A stretch of DNA of 64,000 nt from Bacillus kexueae (lineage in GTDB: Bacteria; Bacillota; Bacilli; Bacillales; Aeribacillaceae). The notes under the pieces are model-generated. The model ran no database searches. It worked only from the letters and a program-made list of their open reading frames with translations, and had not been told where the DNA came from. The stretch is taken from assembly GCF_022809095.1 (NCBI RefSeq), contig NZ_JALAZE010000006.1:1-64000 (forward strand). The letters run 5' to 3'. How positions within the stretch are numbered: position 1 is the stretch's first letter; every line of letters starts with the position of its first letter. The position numbers and the translations under genes were made by a program. This document shows positions 45,394-56,297 of the stretch, piece after piece.

Positions 45394-46803
45394 TTACGAT
45401 ATGAACTTCTTGTGCATTGTTTTCCCGTCGTAGCTAAAGACGACAGCTTTGTTTTCGAGTTGGGATTCTATGTGCACGTTTCGGCCCCAAAGTTGATGCA
45501 AGTATGGAAGAACTTTTTCCAAATACTTCACATCAAGCTCGATTCCCTCAAACCAATGTTTCAAGTACAGCTCGCCGTTTCGTAAATAGTCGCCGTCGTT
45601 TACGGTGATATACGGGAAGCCTCCGTTGACGCGCATGCTGACGAGTTGGTCGCGCACGGATTCCCACGCCTTATCGACAATTTTGTAATCTCTTCCTTGC
45701 TTCTGAAATAAATACATATCTTCCCGCATGACTAAATCTTTTGTTAAGTAGTTTCGAATGAATGAGATATCCGATTCGATTTCACGAACTTCAAACATTT
45801 TTTCACGCCCGGAGTTTGGCTTCACTCCAAGACGCTTCATTTCTTCGGTAGGATTGTTGTATCGCTCTTCGATATCTTCAAATATTTTAATTCCTAAATA
45901 GTACGGATTAATGCTTGTGCGAGATGGCTGAACAACACCAGCGTTTAGCTTAGCGTATTCAATCGCTTCATCCGTGCTTAAATCAAGCTCCCGCATGATG
46001 CGCTGATGCCAATACGAAGCCCAGCCTTCGTTCATGATTTTCGTTTCAAGCTGTGGCCAGAAGTAGAGCATTTCCTCTCGCATCATCGTTAAAATATCGC
46101 GCTGCCAATCGTCAAGTTCGCGGCTATATTCCTCGATGAATAATAAAATGTCCTTCTCAGGCTTTGGCGGGAATTGTTTCCGTTTTTTCTTATATGTCTT
46201 TTTCTCTTTCTTCTTATCCATATTCCATAAGTCATCGTATGGCGTTTGACTTTTCGTAGGCTCGTCATCTTCCTCATCGAGACTCCAGGCAAGTTTCGCT
46301 CGTAATAGCGACGGGTCGATATGTTCTTGAATGGACAACACCGCATCAAGGAACGTTTCTACTTCACGCTTTCCATATTCGTGCTCATAATATTTAATAC
46401 GTTCAGCTGTTGCGGCCATACTTTCGACCATGTCCCGTTTTGTATTGCTAAAGCGAACATTATTTTTGAAAAAGTCACAATGGGCTAACACGTGTGCGAC
46501 AATCAACTTGTTTTGCACAAGTGAATTCGTATCAAGTAAAAACGCATAACACGGATCTGAGTTGATCACGAGCTCGTAAATTTTACTTAATCCTAAATCA
46601 TAATGAAGCTTCATTTTATGAAATTGCTTCCCAAAACTCCAGTGAGAAAAGCGCGTCGGCATTCCGTAAGCCCCAAATGTATAAATAATATCCGCTGGAC
46701 ATATTTCATATCGCATCGGATAAAAATCGAGTCCGAACCCTTTCGCAACCTCCGTAATTTCCTCAATCGCATATTGAAGACTTCGCTGTTCGTTGACGTT
46801 CAT
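45394..46803 (-). CDS. spoVR: stage V sporulation protein R
   Basis: 469 residues, the length of B. subtilis SpoVR (468). Conserved blocks: [53 protein letters not shown] and [16 protein letters not shown]. It is needed for a normal spore cortex in B. subtilis; biochemical role unknown. The ATG at 46803 follows GGGGGGATCGGTG; the frame upstream is not used. Its presence argues for an endospore former. Confidence 0.95.
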   Translation of the reverse strand: MNVNEQRSLQYAIEEITEVAKGFGLDFYPMRYEICPADIIYTFGAYGMPTRFSHWSFGKQFHKMKLHYDLGLSKIYELVINSDPCYAFLLDTNSLVQNKLIVAHVLAHCDFFKNNVRFSNTKRDMVESMAATAERIKYYEHEYGKREVETFLDAVLSIQEHIDPSLLRAKLAWSLDEEDDEPTKSQTPYDDLWNMDKKKEKKTYKKKRKQFPPKPEKDILLFIEEYSRELDDWQRDILTMMREEMLYFWPQLETKIMNEGWASYWHQRIMRELDLSTDEAIEYAKLNAGVVQPSRTSINPYYLGIKIFEDIEERYNNPTEEMKRLGVKPNSGREKMFEVREIESDISFIRNYLTKDLVMREDMYLFQKQGRDYKIVDKAWESVRDQLVSMRVNGGFPYITVNDGDYLRNGELYLKHWFEGIELDVKYLEKVLPYLHQLWGRNVHIESQLENKAVVFSYDGKTMHKKFIS

Positions 46804-46880
46804 CACCGATCCCCCCTCTTCGTCCTTACAACAATTTATGAAACAAGTTGGGAGATGATGAAAAAACATTCAATTTCTTT

Positions 46881-46966
46881 AACGTAAATTCCGTTCTTTC
46901 GTATATTCCTCGTACACTTTCTGCACTTTTGTTTTCATCGGGGCGATGTCTGTGAGTTTTTAGTTG
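46881..46966 (-). pseudogene. partial copy of the 3' end of the gene at 47664
   Basis: Reading the minus strand gives LTDIAPMKTKVQKVYEEYTK then ERNLR and a stop, against LTDIDHMKTKVQKVYEEYMK of the intact gene. About 80 bp match, including the stop region, and the rest of the gene is missing. There is no start codon or ribosome site. The two copies flank the Nudix gene. Nothing else is seen between 46967 and 47101. Confidence 0.8.
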
Positions 46967-47101
46967 TAATGAAATTCATCATCTAGTTTGCTATATCCAC
47001 TCATTTATTTAATTTACGAAAAACCAAAAGGTATAATGTTAAACTGTAATTAAAAAAGCTACTCAGCATATTAAGGTTATTGGATTAGCGGGGTAATTAA
47101 T

Positions 47102-47596
47102 ATGGTTACAAAATACGTTCATTGGGGAAAGGATAGGGTTAAATTAACTTGGAATTGTAGTAATAAGCTGCCATCAAGAAAGAAAATTACTAGTGTTCAT
47201 GGCTTCTGTTTTAAAGATGGGCAGTTGTTATTAGTTAAGCTAAGTCATAGAGGGTGGGACTTTCCAGGAGGTCATATTGAAAACGAAGAAACCCCTGAAG
47301 AATGTATGAAGCGTGAAGCATATGAAGAAGGATATGTTACTGGGAAGTGTTCTCTTTTAGGGTACATTATAGTAGATCATAACGAAAATCCAAACTGGGA
47401 TCAAAAAAGTCCTTACCCAAAAGTAGGCTACCAAGTTTTTTATCGGATGGATATTGACCAATTACATGATTTTAAAGGGAAGTTTGAGTCATGTGAGAGA
47501 GTTCTTGCTCATCCTAGTGAAGTTACTAAATTCTATAAAGATTGGAACGAACTGTACCAAGAAATTCTTGATTATGCTGTTACCCAAACTAAATAA
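47102..47596 (+). CDS. Nudix hydrolase
   Basis: 164 residues. The Nudix box reads GGHIENEETPEECMKREAYE then EGYV: the Gly, the early Glu, and R-E..E-E that bind Mg are present, while the final Gly is shifted. It should cleave a nucleoside diphosphate linked to some group X; the substrate is not deducible. GCGGGG precedes the ATG. It is on the plus strand among minus-strand genes and is framed by a partial gene duplication, so it was probably acquired. Confidence 0.85.
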   Translation: MVTKYVHWGKDRVKLTWNCSNKLPSRKKITSVHGFCFKDGQLLLVKLSHRGWDFPGGHIENEETPEECMKREAYEEGYVTGKCSLLGYIIVDHNENPNWDQKSPYPKVGYQVFYRMDIDQLHDFKGKFESCERVLAHPSEVTKFYKDWNELYQEILDYAVTQTK

Positions 47597-47623
47597 TCAG
47601 GGGGTAATCCCTGATTATCATTT
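47593..47623 (+). terminator. stem-loop after the Nudix gene
   Basis: ATAATCAGGG/CCCTGATTAT overlapping the stop codon, with only a short T run; a weak terminator. Confidence 0.55.
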
Positions 47624-47663
47624 CCATCGTTGAGTTCCCGCTCAGATTCGTCAATGTACTATA

Positions 47664-47897
47664 TTAGTTTTCTCGTGTATTCCGTTCTTTCATATATTCC
47701 TCGTACACTTTCTGCACTTTTGTTTTCATATGGTCGATGTCTGTGAGCTTCTGGTTAATTTGATTCAATAAGTAAACAACCCGAAAAAGCAGGCCGACAA
47801 CGAGGCCAAATGTAAGCAGTCCACCTACAAGAGGACCTGTTATTAAAAATAAATATCCTAAAATAATGGCGATAAAAATACAAATTGCTAGATACAT
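47664..47897 (-). CDS. small membrane protein with coiled-coil tail
   Basis: 77 residues: two hydrophobic segments (about 2-20 and 24-45) followed by a charged helical tail (LNQINQKLTDIDHMKTKVQK). Family not recognised. AGGAGGAGAAC precedes the ATG at 47897. A fragment of its 3' end is duplicated at 46881. Confidence 0.65.
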   Translation of the reverse strand: MYLAICIFIAIILGYLFLITGPLVGGLLTFGLVVGLLFRVVYLLNQINQKLTDIDHMKTKVQKVYEEYMKERNTREN

Positions 47898-48002
47898 TGT
47901 TCTCCTCCTTTCCCTCATCTTACCAAATAATATAATAATAGCGCAAAACGCCTGCCTATTGGGTTAGACACATGAATGAAAATGACTTAAATTCTAATCT
48001 CA

Positions 48003-48045
48003 CAAAAAAAGAAAAGGGGTTCAGCTCGTCTCTGAACACCTTTTC
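48003..48045 (-). terminator. hmp terminator
   Basis: Stem AAAAGGGGTTCAG/CTGAACACCTTTT with a T run on the minus strand. Confidence 0.88.
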
Positions 48046-48053
48046 TAATCTTG

Positions 48054-49253
48054 TTATGCCTTCACTTGCTCACTGTTCATTTGTTGTTCCGTTAAGGCAG
48101 GACCAAAAAACTCATAATGAATTTGTTCCTTTGGCACGTTTAGTTCCGATAATGAATCAAGAACCGCCTTCATGAATGAAACTGGACCACAAAGGAATAT
48201 ATCTGCCTTTTTGTCAATTAGTGGACGTAAGTGATCGGTTGTGACATACCCTTCATGATTTTCATAAATTGTTTTCCATTTTCCTTGTTCGATTTTTTTC
48301 ATCAGTGCGGTCACTTCGTCACGAAAGGCGTGAACCCCCTCATGTTTTGCTGCATGAATAAACGTAACAGGACGGGATGAATTTTCATTTGCAACGGTAT
48401 GGAGCATACTCATCATCGGCGTAATTCCGACACCCCCACTAATTAAGACAACTGGATTTTTTTCCTTTACAGTTAACGTAAAGTCACCCGCAGGCGGACT
48501 AATAAGAAGTTCATCTCCTACTTGAACGTGGTCATGTAACCAGTTTGACACTTTTCCTTTTGGATCCGAGTCGACCTCACGCTTGACGGAAATGCGATAC
48601 CATTCTTCATTCAGGGAATGAGAGAGACTATATTGTCGGTTATGCTTGTAAGCTTCACCCTCTATTGATAGTTGAACGGTAATATATTGACCCGGTAAAA
48701 AAGATGGAAGTGGAGTGCCGTCTTTCGGCTTCACGTAAAACGATGTGATTAGATCGCTTTCCTTCACTTTGTTACTCACAACAAACGGCTTGAAGTAACG
48801 CCAGCCTCCCGATTTCGATTCTGCCTCGTTATACATTTCTTCTTCTACGTCGATAAAGACGTTCGCGATGACTTCATACGCTTCAGCCCAAGCAGTTAAC
48901 ACTTCTTTTGTAGCTGCTTCTTGCAGCACTTCCTTCATCGCCGCCAACAGATTTTCTCCGACAATTGGGTAATGTTCTTTACGTACTCCCAAACTTCGAT
49001 GCTTATGACCGATTTGCTTCACGACTGGTAGGATGCTTCCTAGTTGATCAATATGATTTGCCGCTGCATATAACGTATTGGCAAGCGATGTTTGTTGCCT
49101 CCCTTTTTGTTGGTTCGCATGATTAAAAATATTTAATAGCTCTGGATGGTTTTGGAACATTCGTTTATAAAAATGTGACGTAATTTCCGTTCCACGCTCA
49201 GCTAAGATTGGTGCAGTCGATTGAATGATTTCCGCCGTTTTTTGTGAAAGCAT
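48054..49253 (-). CDS. hmp: flavohaemoprotein (nitric oxide dioxygenase)
   Basis: 399 residues in three parts: globin (1-140, with proximal His in KHRSLGVRKEHYPIVGENLL), FAD domain (about 150-260, RQYSLSH) and NAD domain (about 265-390, ISGGVGITPMMSML, FLCGPVSFM). Converts NO to nitrate with O2 and NAD(P)H. GGGAGTGGAG precedes the ATG. A perfect NsrR-type palindrome lies just upstream, and nsrR is the divergent neighbour. Confidence 0.96.
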   Translation of the reverse strand: MLSQKTAEIIQSTAPILAERGTEITSHFYKRMFQNHPELLNIFNHANQQKGRQQTSLANTLYAAANHIDQLGSILPVVKQIGHKHRSLGVRKEHYPIVGENLLAAMKEVLQEAATKEVLTAWAEAYEVIANVFIDVEEEMYNEAESKSGGWRYFKPFVVSNKVKESDLITSFYVKPKDGTPLPSFLPGQYITVQLSIEGEAYKHNRQYSLSHSLNEEWYRISVKREVDSDPKGKVSNWLHDHVQVGDELLISPPAGDFTLTVKEKNPVVLISGGVGITPMMSMLHTVANENSSRPVTFIHAAKHEGVHAFRDEVTALMKKIEQGKWKTIYENHEGYVTTDHLRPLIDKKADIFLCGPVSFMKAVLDSLSELNVPKEQIHYEFFGPALTEQQMNSEQVKA

Positions 49254-49268
49254 GATGCTCCACTCCCT

Positions 49269-49299
49269 TTTAAAGATGTATTTGTTTTACATCTTTAAA
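49269..49299 (-). promoter_or_regulatory. NsrR operator upstream of hmp
   Basis: Perfect inverted repeat TTTAAAGATGTA-7 nt-TACATCTTTAAA, 16 bp before the hmp start. It matches the AAGATG...CATCTT form of NsrR sites. A half-like copy (AAATACATCTTTTA) lies near 49331, on the nsrR side. Confidence 0.85.
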
Positions 49300-49441
49300 C
49301 TACTACGAACGGGGTGTTAAAGCAATATTCAAAATACATCTTTTATAAAAACGTCACACTTTGTTCAACGAAATGTCAAAGGTGTATAATGAATGGAGCA
49401 AAATCAATCGGATTGAACCGGTTAATGGAAAGGAGAAACCG

Positions 49442-49882
49442 ATGAGACTTACGAATTACACGGACTATTCGTTGCGCGTTCTTCTTTATTTAGCCTCGAA
49501 AAAAAACAATGAATTATCCAATATTAAAGAGATTGCTGACATATACGGAATTTCGAAAAACCACTTGATGAAAGTGATCTATGAACTTGGAAAGAATGGA
49601 TACATTGATACGATAAGAGGTCGAAATGGCGGGATTCGTCTAGCAAAATCACCTGAAAAGATTAACATTGGCGAAGTCGTACGAAGAACGGAAGAAGATT
49701 TTCATCTTGTAGAATGCTTTGACTCTGAAAAAAATGCATGCATCATTACACCTGTTTGCGGTCTGAAACATGTGTTGAATGAAGCGTTACAAGCGTATTT
49801 TAGCGTCCTTGATCAATATACTCTAAACGATTTAACCCATAACAAAGAGGCATTACAAACTCTTCTTCATCAAGACGGTTAA
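49442..49882 (+). CDS. nsrR: NsrR, Rrf2-family nitric-oxide-sensing repressor
   Basis: 146 residues, same length as B. subtilis NsrR, with Fe-S ligands C92, C100 and C106 at the same positions. The N-terminal winged helix starts MRLTNYTDYSLRVLLYLA. NO destroys the cluster and derepresses hmp. The ATG at 49442 follows AAAGGAG; the frame opens earlier without a ribosome site. Confidence 0.95.
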   Translation: MRLTNYTDYSLRVLLYLASKKNNELSNIKEIADIYGISKNHLMKVIYELGKNGYIDTIRGRNGGIRLAKSPEKINIGEVVRRTEEDFHLVECFDSEKNACIITPVCGLKHVLNEALQAYFSVLDQYTLNDLTHNKEALQTLLHQDG

Positions 49883-49934
49883 AACGCATTGGGCAGTTAT
49901 CCGACTCATGGGACAAGCTGCCCATATAAATTCA

Positions 49935-50267
49935 TTAGCTTTTTTTCTTTAGCTCAATTGTTTGAACTTGTTTTGATTTCGTTTCATATGTAATTTCAAC
50001 ATACACGATGAACGGACGATCTTGTTCTGGATTTACTTGAACTTTAAACACTTCCTTCGTCTGTTCATTTTCTAGTGTAACCGATTGGACATGTTCAAAA
50101 TCCGTTAATTCGTTCTTACCAAATTGTTTTTTCACTTCCACAATTGCCATTCGGCTCCATCGGGAATCAACTTCTTGGTTTTCCCCATAAACATTCATCG
50201 TACATAGTCCCATTACAAGTAGCATACATAATGAAGCAATCGATATCATTAAACGGTTGTATTTCAT
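49935..50267 (-). CDS. yhdC: secreted DUF3889-type protein (YhdC)
   Basis: 110 residues. Signal peptide 1-28 (MKYNRLMISIASLCMLLVMG), then a small beta-rich domain (RWSRMAIVEVKKQFG..., FIVYVEITYETKSK) of the DUF3889 type. It lies between nsrR and yhdB, exactly where yhdC is in B. subtilis. Role unknown; exported. Confidence 0.8.
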   Translation of the reverse strand: MKYNRLMISIASLCMLLVMGLCTMNVYGENQEVDSRWSRMAIVEVKKQFGKNELTDFEHVQSVTLENEQTKEVFKVQVNPEQDRPFIVYVEITYETKSKQVQTIELKKKS

Positions 50268-50428
50268 AAGTTGCCTCCTTCGTGCCTTTTTTACATTATC
50301 ACCTCAATTTGTAAATTTATGTAACATACACGAAATCAATTGAGAAGAAGCCCAACATTTACACCGTTTGAGGTTGTTCTTCACTCCACACACTATCAGT
50401 AACTCCTTATAAGGAGGGATGGGAAAAA

Positions 50429-50674
50429 GTGAATACCGTTGATTATGACAAAGCGCTTTACTACACGCATCGTTCGCAATGGGATAACTTATTGATCTTG
50501 ATGGTACGTACCCAAGACGACCTGTTATCAAAGCGCATTGAACATTTTTTACACGCCTATAACTTTGAACATGACTATCGTGTCATTGAGGAAAAGTTAT
50601 ACGCTTTATTAAGATATATTGACCATGCCACAAGCGATGTTCAAGAAGAGCAACCTGTCTTTTCTTTTACGTAA
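50429..50674 (+). CDS. yhdB: YhdB family protein
   Basis: 81 residues, starting NTVDYDKALYYTHRSQWDNL, which I recognise as YhdB of B. subtilis. Soluble, helical; function unknown. Start is GTG after AAGGAGGGATGGG. It lies between yhdC and yhdA as in B. subtilis. Confidence 0.85.
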   Translation: MNTVDYDKALYYTHRSQWDNLLILMVRTQDDLLSKRIEHFLHAYNFEHDYRVIEEKLYALLRYIDHATSDVQEEQPVFSFT

Positions 50675-50677
50675 TGA

Positions 50678-50704
50678 GGACCGATTGTTATCGGTCCTTT
50701 TTCA
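50678..50704 (+). terminator. yhdB terminator
   Basis: Stem AGGACCGAT/ATCGGTCCT followed by TTTTT. Confidence 0.92.
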
Positions 50705-50834
50705 CAATAAGAAACATACATGATTTTACACTCACACCCCGGACATGAAAATTTATTCTCCCCGGGTTTTTTCTTTCTTCCATCTACCTATCATGATCGA
50801 TCATTCAGTTCATAGGCAATTTTTATTTTCACAG

Positions 50835-51011
50835 AAAAAGCGCAAAGCGCAAGTCTTTAGGCGAAGGGCGCTGGAGGACCTGCAAGGAGGCTTCCGTCGC
50901 GTCGCCACAGCAGGGCCGAAGCGACCCGAGATGATGGCACTTGGAGCTAGACACCAAAAAAACTGTAAAGAGAACACTTTATTGAACTTAAACTTTCTGT
51001 AACAATGAAAA
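50835..51011 (+). repeat. dispersed 175-bp repeat, copy 1
   Basis: Begins AAAAAGCGCAAAGCGCAAGT and ends near CTTTCTGTAACAATGAAAAA. Nearly identical to copies at 53533 and 62556, same orientation. Internal pairs such as GTCTT/AGGAC and AAGCG/CGCTT suggest a folded RNA or DNA. Its 3' end touches the yhdA terminator. Open frames through it are not genes. Confidence 0.92.
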
Positions 51012-51029
51012 AAGGACCCTACACGGTCC

Positions 51030-51032
<3 letters not shown>
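51010..51032 (-). terminator. yhdA terminator
   Basis: Stem AAGGACC/GGTCCTT with a T run on the minus strand, at the yhdA stop. Confidence 0.8.
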
Positions 51033-52219
<1,187 letters not shown>

Positions 52220-52233
52220 TTTCATCCCCTCCT

Positions 52234-53355
52234 TTATGCAATCGGTATCGTAACGTGGATCGCTGTTCCTTTTCCAACCTTCGTTTCGATTGTAAAGCTC
52301 CCGTTTAATTTTTCGGTTCGCTCTTTCATACTTGAAAGTCCCATCGAAGGAAGTGGCAAGGAATCTTCGTATTGAAAGCCGTGACCTTCGTCTTGAATCG
52401 TCATGTCGACTTTATTTTGGCTGCGTTTAACCGTAACGTTCACTTCTTTTGTCCCCGCATGTCGTTTACAATTGTTTAACGCTTCTTGAGCAATTCGCCA
52501 TAGGGCTTCTTCGATATGATTAGGCAGCCGCTTCACCCCTGAAATATCAAGGGTTGCCTCTAGCCCTAACATTTTTGCATATTGATTGAGGGCAACGGCA
52601 ATCCCTTCTTCCAAGCCTTTCGGACGAAGCTGCCAAATGAGCGCGCGCATTTCGGCTAACGCCTCTTGTGACAACTCTTGCATATAAGAGAGCATTTCTA
52701 ATACATTCTCATCCGTCGTCATTTCTTTCGCCGCTCGTGCCGTTAACGTTAGTGAAAATAAAAGTTGGTTTACTGAATCGTGAAGATCTTGTGCCAATCG
52801 ATTTCGCTCTGCCATAAGAGCTAGCTTTTGTTCATTCTCCGCTAAATTTATCCGTTTGATGGCGGTTCCAATTTGAAAGGCGACTGATTCTAACAACGCG
52901 AGTTCTTCATTTGAGAACTGTTTCTTATCTGGTGAAGCTACATTTAAAAGCCCAAATTTTTCATCCCCTGCTCGGAGCGGAACGGTTGCATGATGAGAAA
53001 TGCCTTGCGTATCGCCCCATTTAAATTCAATAGCATCCTCAATACGCTTGCAATTTATAATATTCACCGCACGGGTCAATCGTTGATCTTGGTAACGATC
53101 AAGACACCAGCAACTTCCTTCACACATCGGCTTCATCCGTTTAAAGGACAATGCCGGTGGTAAATTAGCGTGAGCGGACAGCTTGTATCGCCCCTTTTCA
53201 TCAATTAAAAAAATCCAGCCGGTTTGAAGCCCCGTCACGTGGAGCAATTTCTTCAATACATCATTTAACATCAAATCTAAATCATTCGCTTGATTCAATG
53301 TTTCAGCAATCGTCTTTAATGTGGATAGTTCATCCATATGATTTTCTTCCATCAT
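52234..53355 (-). CDS. yhcY: GAF-domain sensor histidine kinase YhcY
   Basis: 373 residues, cytoplasmic. A GAF domain (about 15-165), then the HisKA_3 dimerisation box with phospho-His in LAQDLHDSVNQLLFSL (about 185) and an HATPase domain ending EDSLPLPSMGLSSMKERTEKL. The GAF carries CEGSCWC and a further cysteine in NIINCKRI, which could bind a redox cofactor (inference). Start ATG at 53355 follows AAAGGTGACGAG. Phosphorylates YhcZ. Confidence 0.9.
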   Translation of the reverse strand: MMEENHMDELSTLKTIAETLNQANDLDLMLNDVLKKLLHVTGLQTGWIFLIDEKGRYKLSAHANLPPALSFKRMKPMCEGSCWCLDRYQDQRLTRAVNIINCKRIEDAIEFKWGDTQGISHHATVPLRAGDEKFGLLNVASPDKKQFSNEELALLESVAFQIGTAIKRINLAENEQKLALMAERNRLAQDLHDSVNQLLFSLTLTARAAKEMTTDENVLEMLSYMQELSQEALAEMRALIWQLRPKGLEEGIAVALNQYAKMLGLEATLDISGVKRLPNHIEEALWRIAQEALNNCKRHAGTKEVNVTVKRSQNKVDMTIQDEGHGFQYEDSLPLPSMGLSSMKERTEKLNGSFTIETKVGKGTAIHVTIPIA

Positions 53356-53532
53356 CTCGTCACCTTTTACGTTCTTTTTCTTTATTATAGCAATGCTTCG
53401 TCCGAAACGCTCTTCACAATCTGTCTGAACTTTTCTCCGACTATCGATGTAGTTGTAAGAAGAGCGCTGATGAAGTTGCAAAGAGTTCCAAAGAAGCTGA
53501 CGTAAGATGTCCTAGTGAAAAGATAGAATACG

Positions 53533-53712
53533 AAAAACGCAAAGCGCAAGTCCTTAGGCGAAGGGCGCTGGAGGACCTGCGAGGATACTTCCGTCGCCGC
53601 TGCAGGGCCGAAGCGACCCGAGCTGATGGCGCTTGGAGCTAGACACCAAAAAAAACGGTAAAGAGAATACTTTAACACTTTATTGAACTTAAACTTTCTG
53701 TAACAACAAAAA
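53533..53712 (+). repeat. dispersed 175-bp repeat, copy 2
   Basis: Same sequence as copy 1, with GCGCAAGTCCTTAGGCGAAG near its start and ACTTTATTGAACTTAAAC near its end. It lies between the yhcY start and the pgcA terminator, touching the latter. With copy 1 it brackets yhdA-yhcZ-yhcY as direct repeats 2.7 kb apart. 53356-53532 holds no gene. Confidence 0.92.
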
Positions 53713-53754
53713 AGGTGTTTAAAAGATCAGGACTCCCGACCTTTTAAACACCTA
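53708..53754 (-). terminator. pgcA terminator
   Basis: Stem AGGTGTTTAAAA/TTTTAAACACCT with a T run on the minus strand. Confidence 0.88.
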
Positions 53755-53759
53755 ATACA

Positions 53760-55508
53760 TTAAGCTTTTTCCGTTTCGTTAATCATATCATCCACTTTTT
53801 CCATAACAGCGTTCATTAATTGTTGAAGCACTTTTTCGCTGTTTTCAAGGGAATCTGCTTGAACCGCGAAGTAAAACTTTACTTTCGGCTCTGTGCCAGA
53901 CGGACGAATACAGAACCAAGAACCGTCTTCTAAGAAATACTTTAATACGTTTGATTTCGGCAATTCGATAATTTCTTTTTCATTCGTTTCAACGTTTGTA
54001 CGCTCGCTAATTTGGTAATCTTCTTTTACCGTAATTTTCTTACCAGCCATTGATTGTGGCGTTTCTTGACGGAATTTCGCTAAGATGCTTTGAATTTGCT
54101 CGGCTCCTTCTTTCCCTTTTAGCGTTAAAGATTTTAATCCTTCGCGGTAGAAACCGTACTTATTAAAGAGTTCTAAAAGACCTTCATACATCGTCATGCC
54201 TTTTTTCTTATAATAAGCGCATACTTCCACTGCTAAAATCGCCGCTTGCACCGCATCTTTATCACGTGCAAAATCCCCAATTAAGTAGCCGTAGCTTTCT
54301 TCGTATCCGAATTGGAATGTATATTGACCTGTTTGCTCATATTCTTTAATTTTCTCACCGATAAACTTAAAGCCCGTTAACGTGTCAATCGTGTCGAGAC
54401 CGAACGATTTAGCAACTGCACGACCGATTTCAGACGTTACAATCGTCTTTAAGACAACACCATTTTCAGGTAACGTACCGCGCTGTTGCTTTTCAGATAA
54501 TAGGTAGTGAAGCAATAATGCACCTGTTTGGTTACCGGTTAAAACAACATACTCACCTTTTTCGTTTTTCACAGCAACGCCAAGTCGGTCCGCATCTGGG
54601 TCAGTTCCGATTAAAATGTCGGCATCTAATTTCTTACCTTCCCGAATGGCTAACTCAAATGCTGCATGCTCTTCAGGGTTCGGAGATTGAACCGTTGAGA
54701 AGTTAGGGTCTGGTAACTCCTGCTCTTTAACGATCGTGACGTTTTCATAACCAAGTGCTGCTAAACCTCGACGAACTGGCTTATTCGCAGTACCGTGTAA
54801 CGGTGTAAAGACTACTTTCACATCAACTTCTTTCGCTAATTCAGGATTAAGCGAAATGGTAGTCAGTTTTTCTGTGTATGCTTCGTCTAACTCTTGCCCG
54901 ATGATTTGAATTAAGCCCTTCTCTTTTAACGCCGCTTCACTTTCTACTTCTACATCCAGTTCATTTTCCACTTCGTTAACGCGCGCAATTACTTCATCCG
55001 CTTGCTTCGGTGGTAACTGACCTCCGTCATCTCCATACACCTTATACCCGTTATACTCTGGAGGATTATGACTGGCTGTAATGACAATACCAGAAAACGC
55101 ATTTAAATGACGCACAGAAAATGACAATTGTGGCGTCGGACGCAATTCATCAAATACATATGTTTGAATACCGTTAGAAGCTAACGTCTTCGCTGCTTCC
55201 ATTGCAAATTCTGGAGACTTATGACGCGAATCATATGCAATGACAACCCCGCGCTTTTTCGCCTCTTCACCAAAAGATTCTATGTATTTCGCTAAACCGT
55301 AAGATGCTTTACGGATTGTATATAAATTCATTCGGTTCGTACCTGGGCCAATTTCACCGCGCATCCCACCTGTACCGAACTCTAAATTTTTATAAAAGCA
55401 ATCCTCTAACGCTTTTTCAGATCCTTCAAGATCGATTAATTGTTGTTTTAACTCCTCATCTAAATGAGTAGCATTTTTCCATCGTTCATAATTGACTTTC
55501 CAACTCAT
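53760..55508 (-). CDS. pgcA: alpha-phosphoglucomutase
   Basis: 582 residues, four-domain phosphohexomutase. Active serine in [13 protein letters not shown] (about 145), metal loop [10 protein letters not shown] (about 300), sugar loop GYEESYG and phosphate loop [13 protein letters not shown] near the end. Interconverts glucose-1- and glucose-6-phosphate for lipoteichoic acid glycolipid anchors and UDP-glucose. Lies between yhcY and glpD as in B. subtilis (also called yhxB). Confidence 0.95.
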   Translation of the reverse strand: MSWKVNYERWKNATHLDEELKQQLIDLEGSEKALEDCFYKNLEFGTGGMRGEIGPGTNRMNLYTIRKASYGLAKYIESFGEEAKKRGVVIAYDSRHKSPEFAMEAAKTLASNGIQTYVFDELRPTPQLSFSVRHLNAFSGIVITASHNPPEYNGYKVYGDDGGQLPPKQADEVIARVNEVENELDVEVESEAALKEKGLIQIIGQELDEAYTEKLTTISLNPELAKEVDVKVVFTPLHGTANKPVRRGLAALGYENVTIVKEQELPDPNFSTVQSPNPEEHAAFELAIREGKKLDADILIGTDPDADRLGVAVKNEKGEYVVLTGNQTGALLLHYLLSEKQQRGTLPENGVVLKTIVTSEIGRAVAKSFGLDTIDTLTGFKFIGEKIKEYEQTGQYTFQFGYEESYGYLIGDFARDKDAVQAAILAVEVCAYYKKKGMTMYEGLLELFNKYGFYREGLKSLTLKGKEGAEQIQSILAKFRQETPQSMAGKKITVKEDYQISERTNVETNEKEIIELPKSNVLKYFLEDGSWFCIRPSGTEPKVKFYFAVQADSLENSEKVLQQLMNAVMEKVDDMINETEKA

Positions 55509-55835
55509 GAGTTTCCATTCCCTCCTAAGGTGTATTTACTCTATTTTTATTATACTAGAGCAAACATCCTTCTTCCTTCTAAAGAAAAACGACAATCCAT
55601 GAAAAATATAGCAATAATTGTAGAAAAAAGTAGAAAGCGATACTATTGTAGGACGAAAGCGTTTTATCCGCAATAGAAAATTTAGGAAAAATCCATTGAA
55701 AAGTGTTGAAAACTGTCGTGATGTTGTTTCGGTGGGGTGTTTTCACCTTCTTTTGAAATAGTTGTTTGGCTGCTTGTTCAATACTTGTCGAGTGAATTAC
55801 ATCCGTTTGGACGATTACTCATCTGTTTTGACTTG

Positions 55836-56216
55836 GTTATTCATCAGTATCACCCGGTTGTTCTTCACTTCCGACGCCGTTATTCATCAGTTTCTCACTT
55901 TTATTCATCACTTCGACCAAGTTATTCATCAGTTCCTCACTTTTATTCTTCACTTCGGCCAAGTTATTCATCAGTTCCTCACTTTTATCCATCACTTCGG
56001 CCGAGTTATTCATCAGTTCCTTACTTTTATTCTTCACTTCTACCGAGTTATTCATCAGTTCCTCACTTTTATTCATCACTTCCGCCCTAGTTATTCATCA
56101 GTTTCTCACTTTTATTCATCACTTCGACCAAGTTATTCATCAGTTCCTCACTTTTATTCATCACTTCGACCAAGTTATTCATCAGTTCCTCACTTTTATC
56201 CATCACTTCCGCCGAG
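55836..56216. repeat. array 2: eighteen 21-22 bp units, core TTATTCATCA(G/C)TTC
   Basis: Eighteen units; sixteen of 21 bp, two of 22 bp. GTTATTCATCAGTTCCTCAC strictly alternates with TTTATTCATCACTTCGACCA-type units, so the true period is 42 bp. The core is the same as in array 1, 30 kb away, in the same orientation. It lies between the pgcA start and the glpD terminator. The long open frames through it (both strands) are by-products of the 21-bp period. Between 55509 and 55835 I see no gene. Confidence 0.96.
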
Positions 56217-56260
56217 TTAGTCCCTTTTTCATCACTTCCGAATTTCCGAATCCATCTTCT

Positions 56261-56290
56261 AAGGAAAAGGCCGCCTTAAATGGCGGCCTC
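56261..56290 (-). terminator. glpD terminator
   Basis: Stem AGGCCGCC/GGCGGCCT with a short loop and TTTTCC on the minus strand. Confidence 0.8.
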
Positions 56291-56297
56291 AACTAAC

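Noticed and set aside
55762-56220. Open frames through array 2, including a coiled-coil-like minus-strand frame (NKSEELMNN repeats)
   Set aside because: Same reason; one 22-bp unit shifts the frame, which a real repeat protein would not tolerate.
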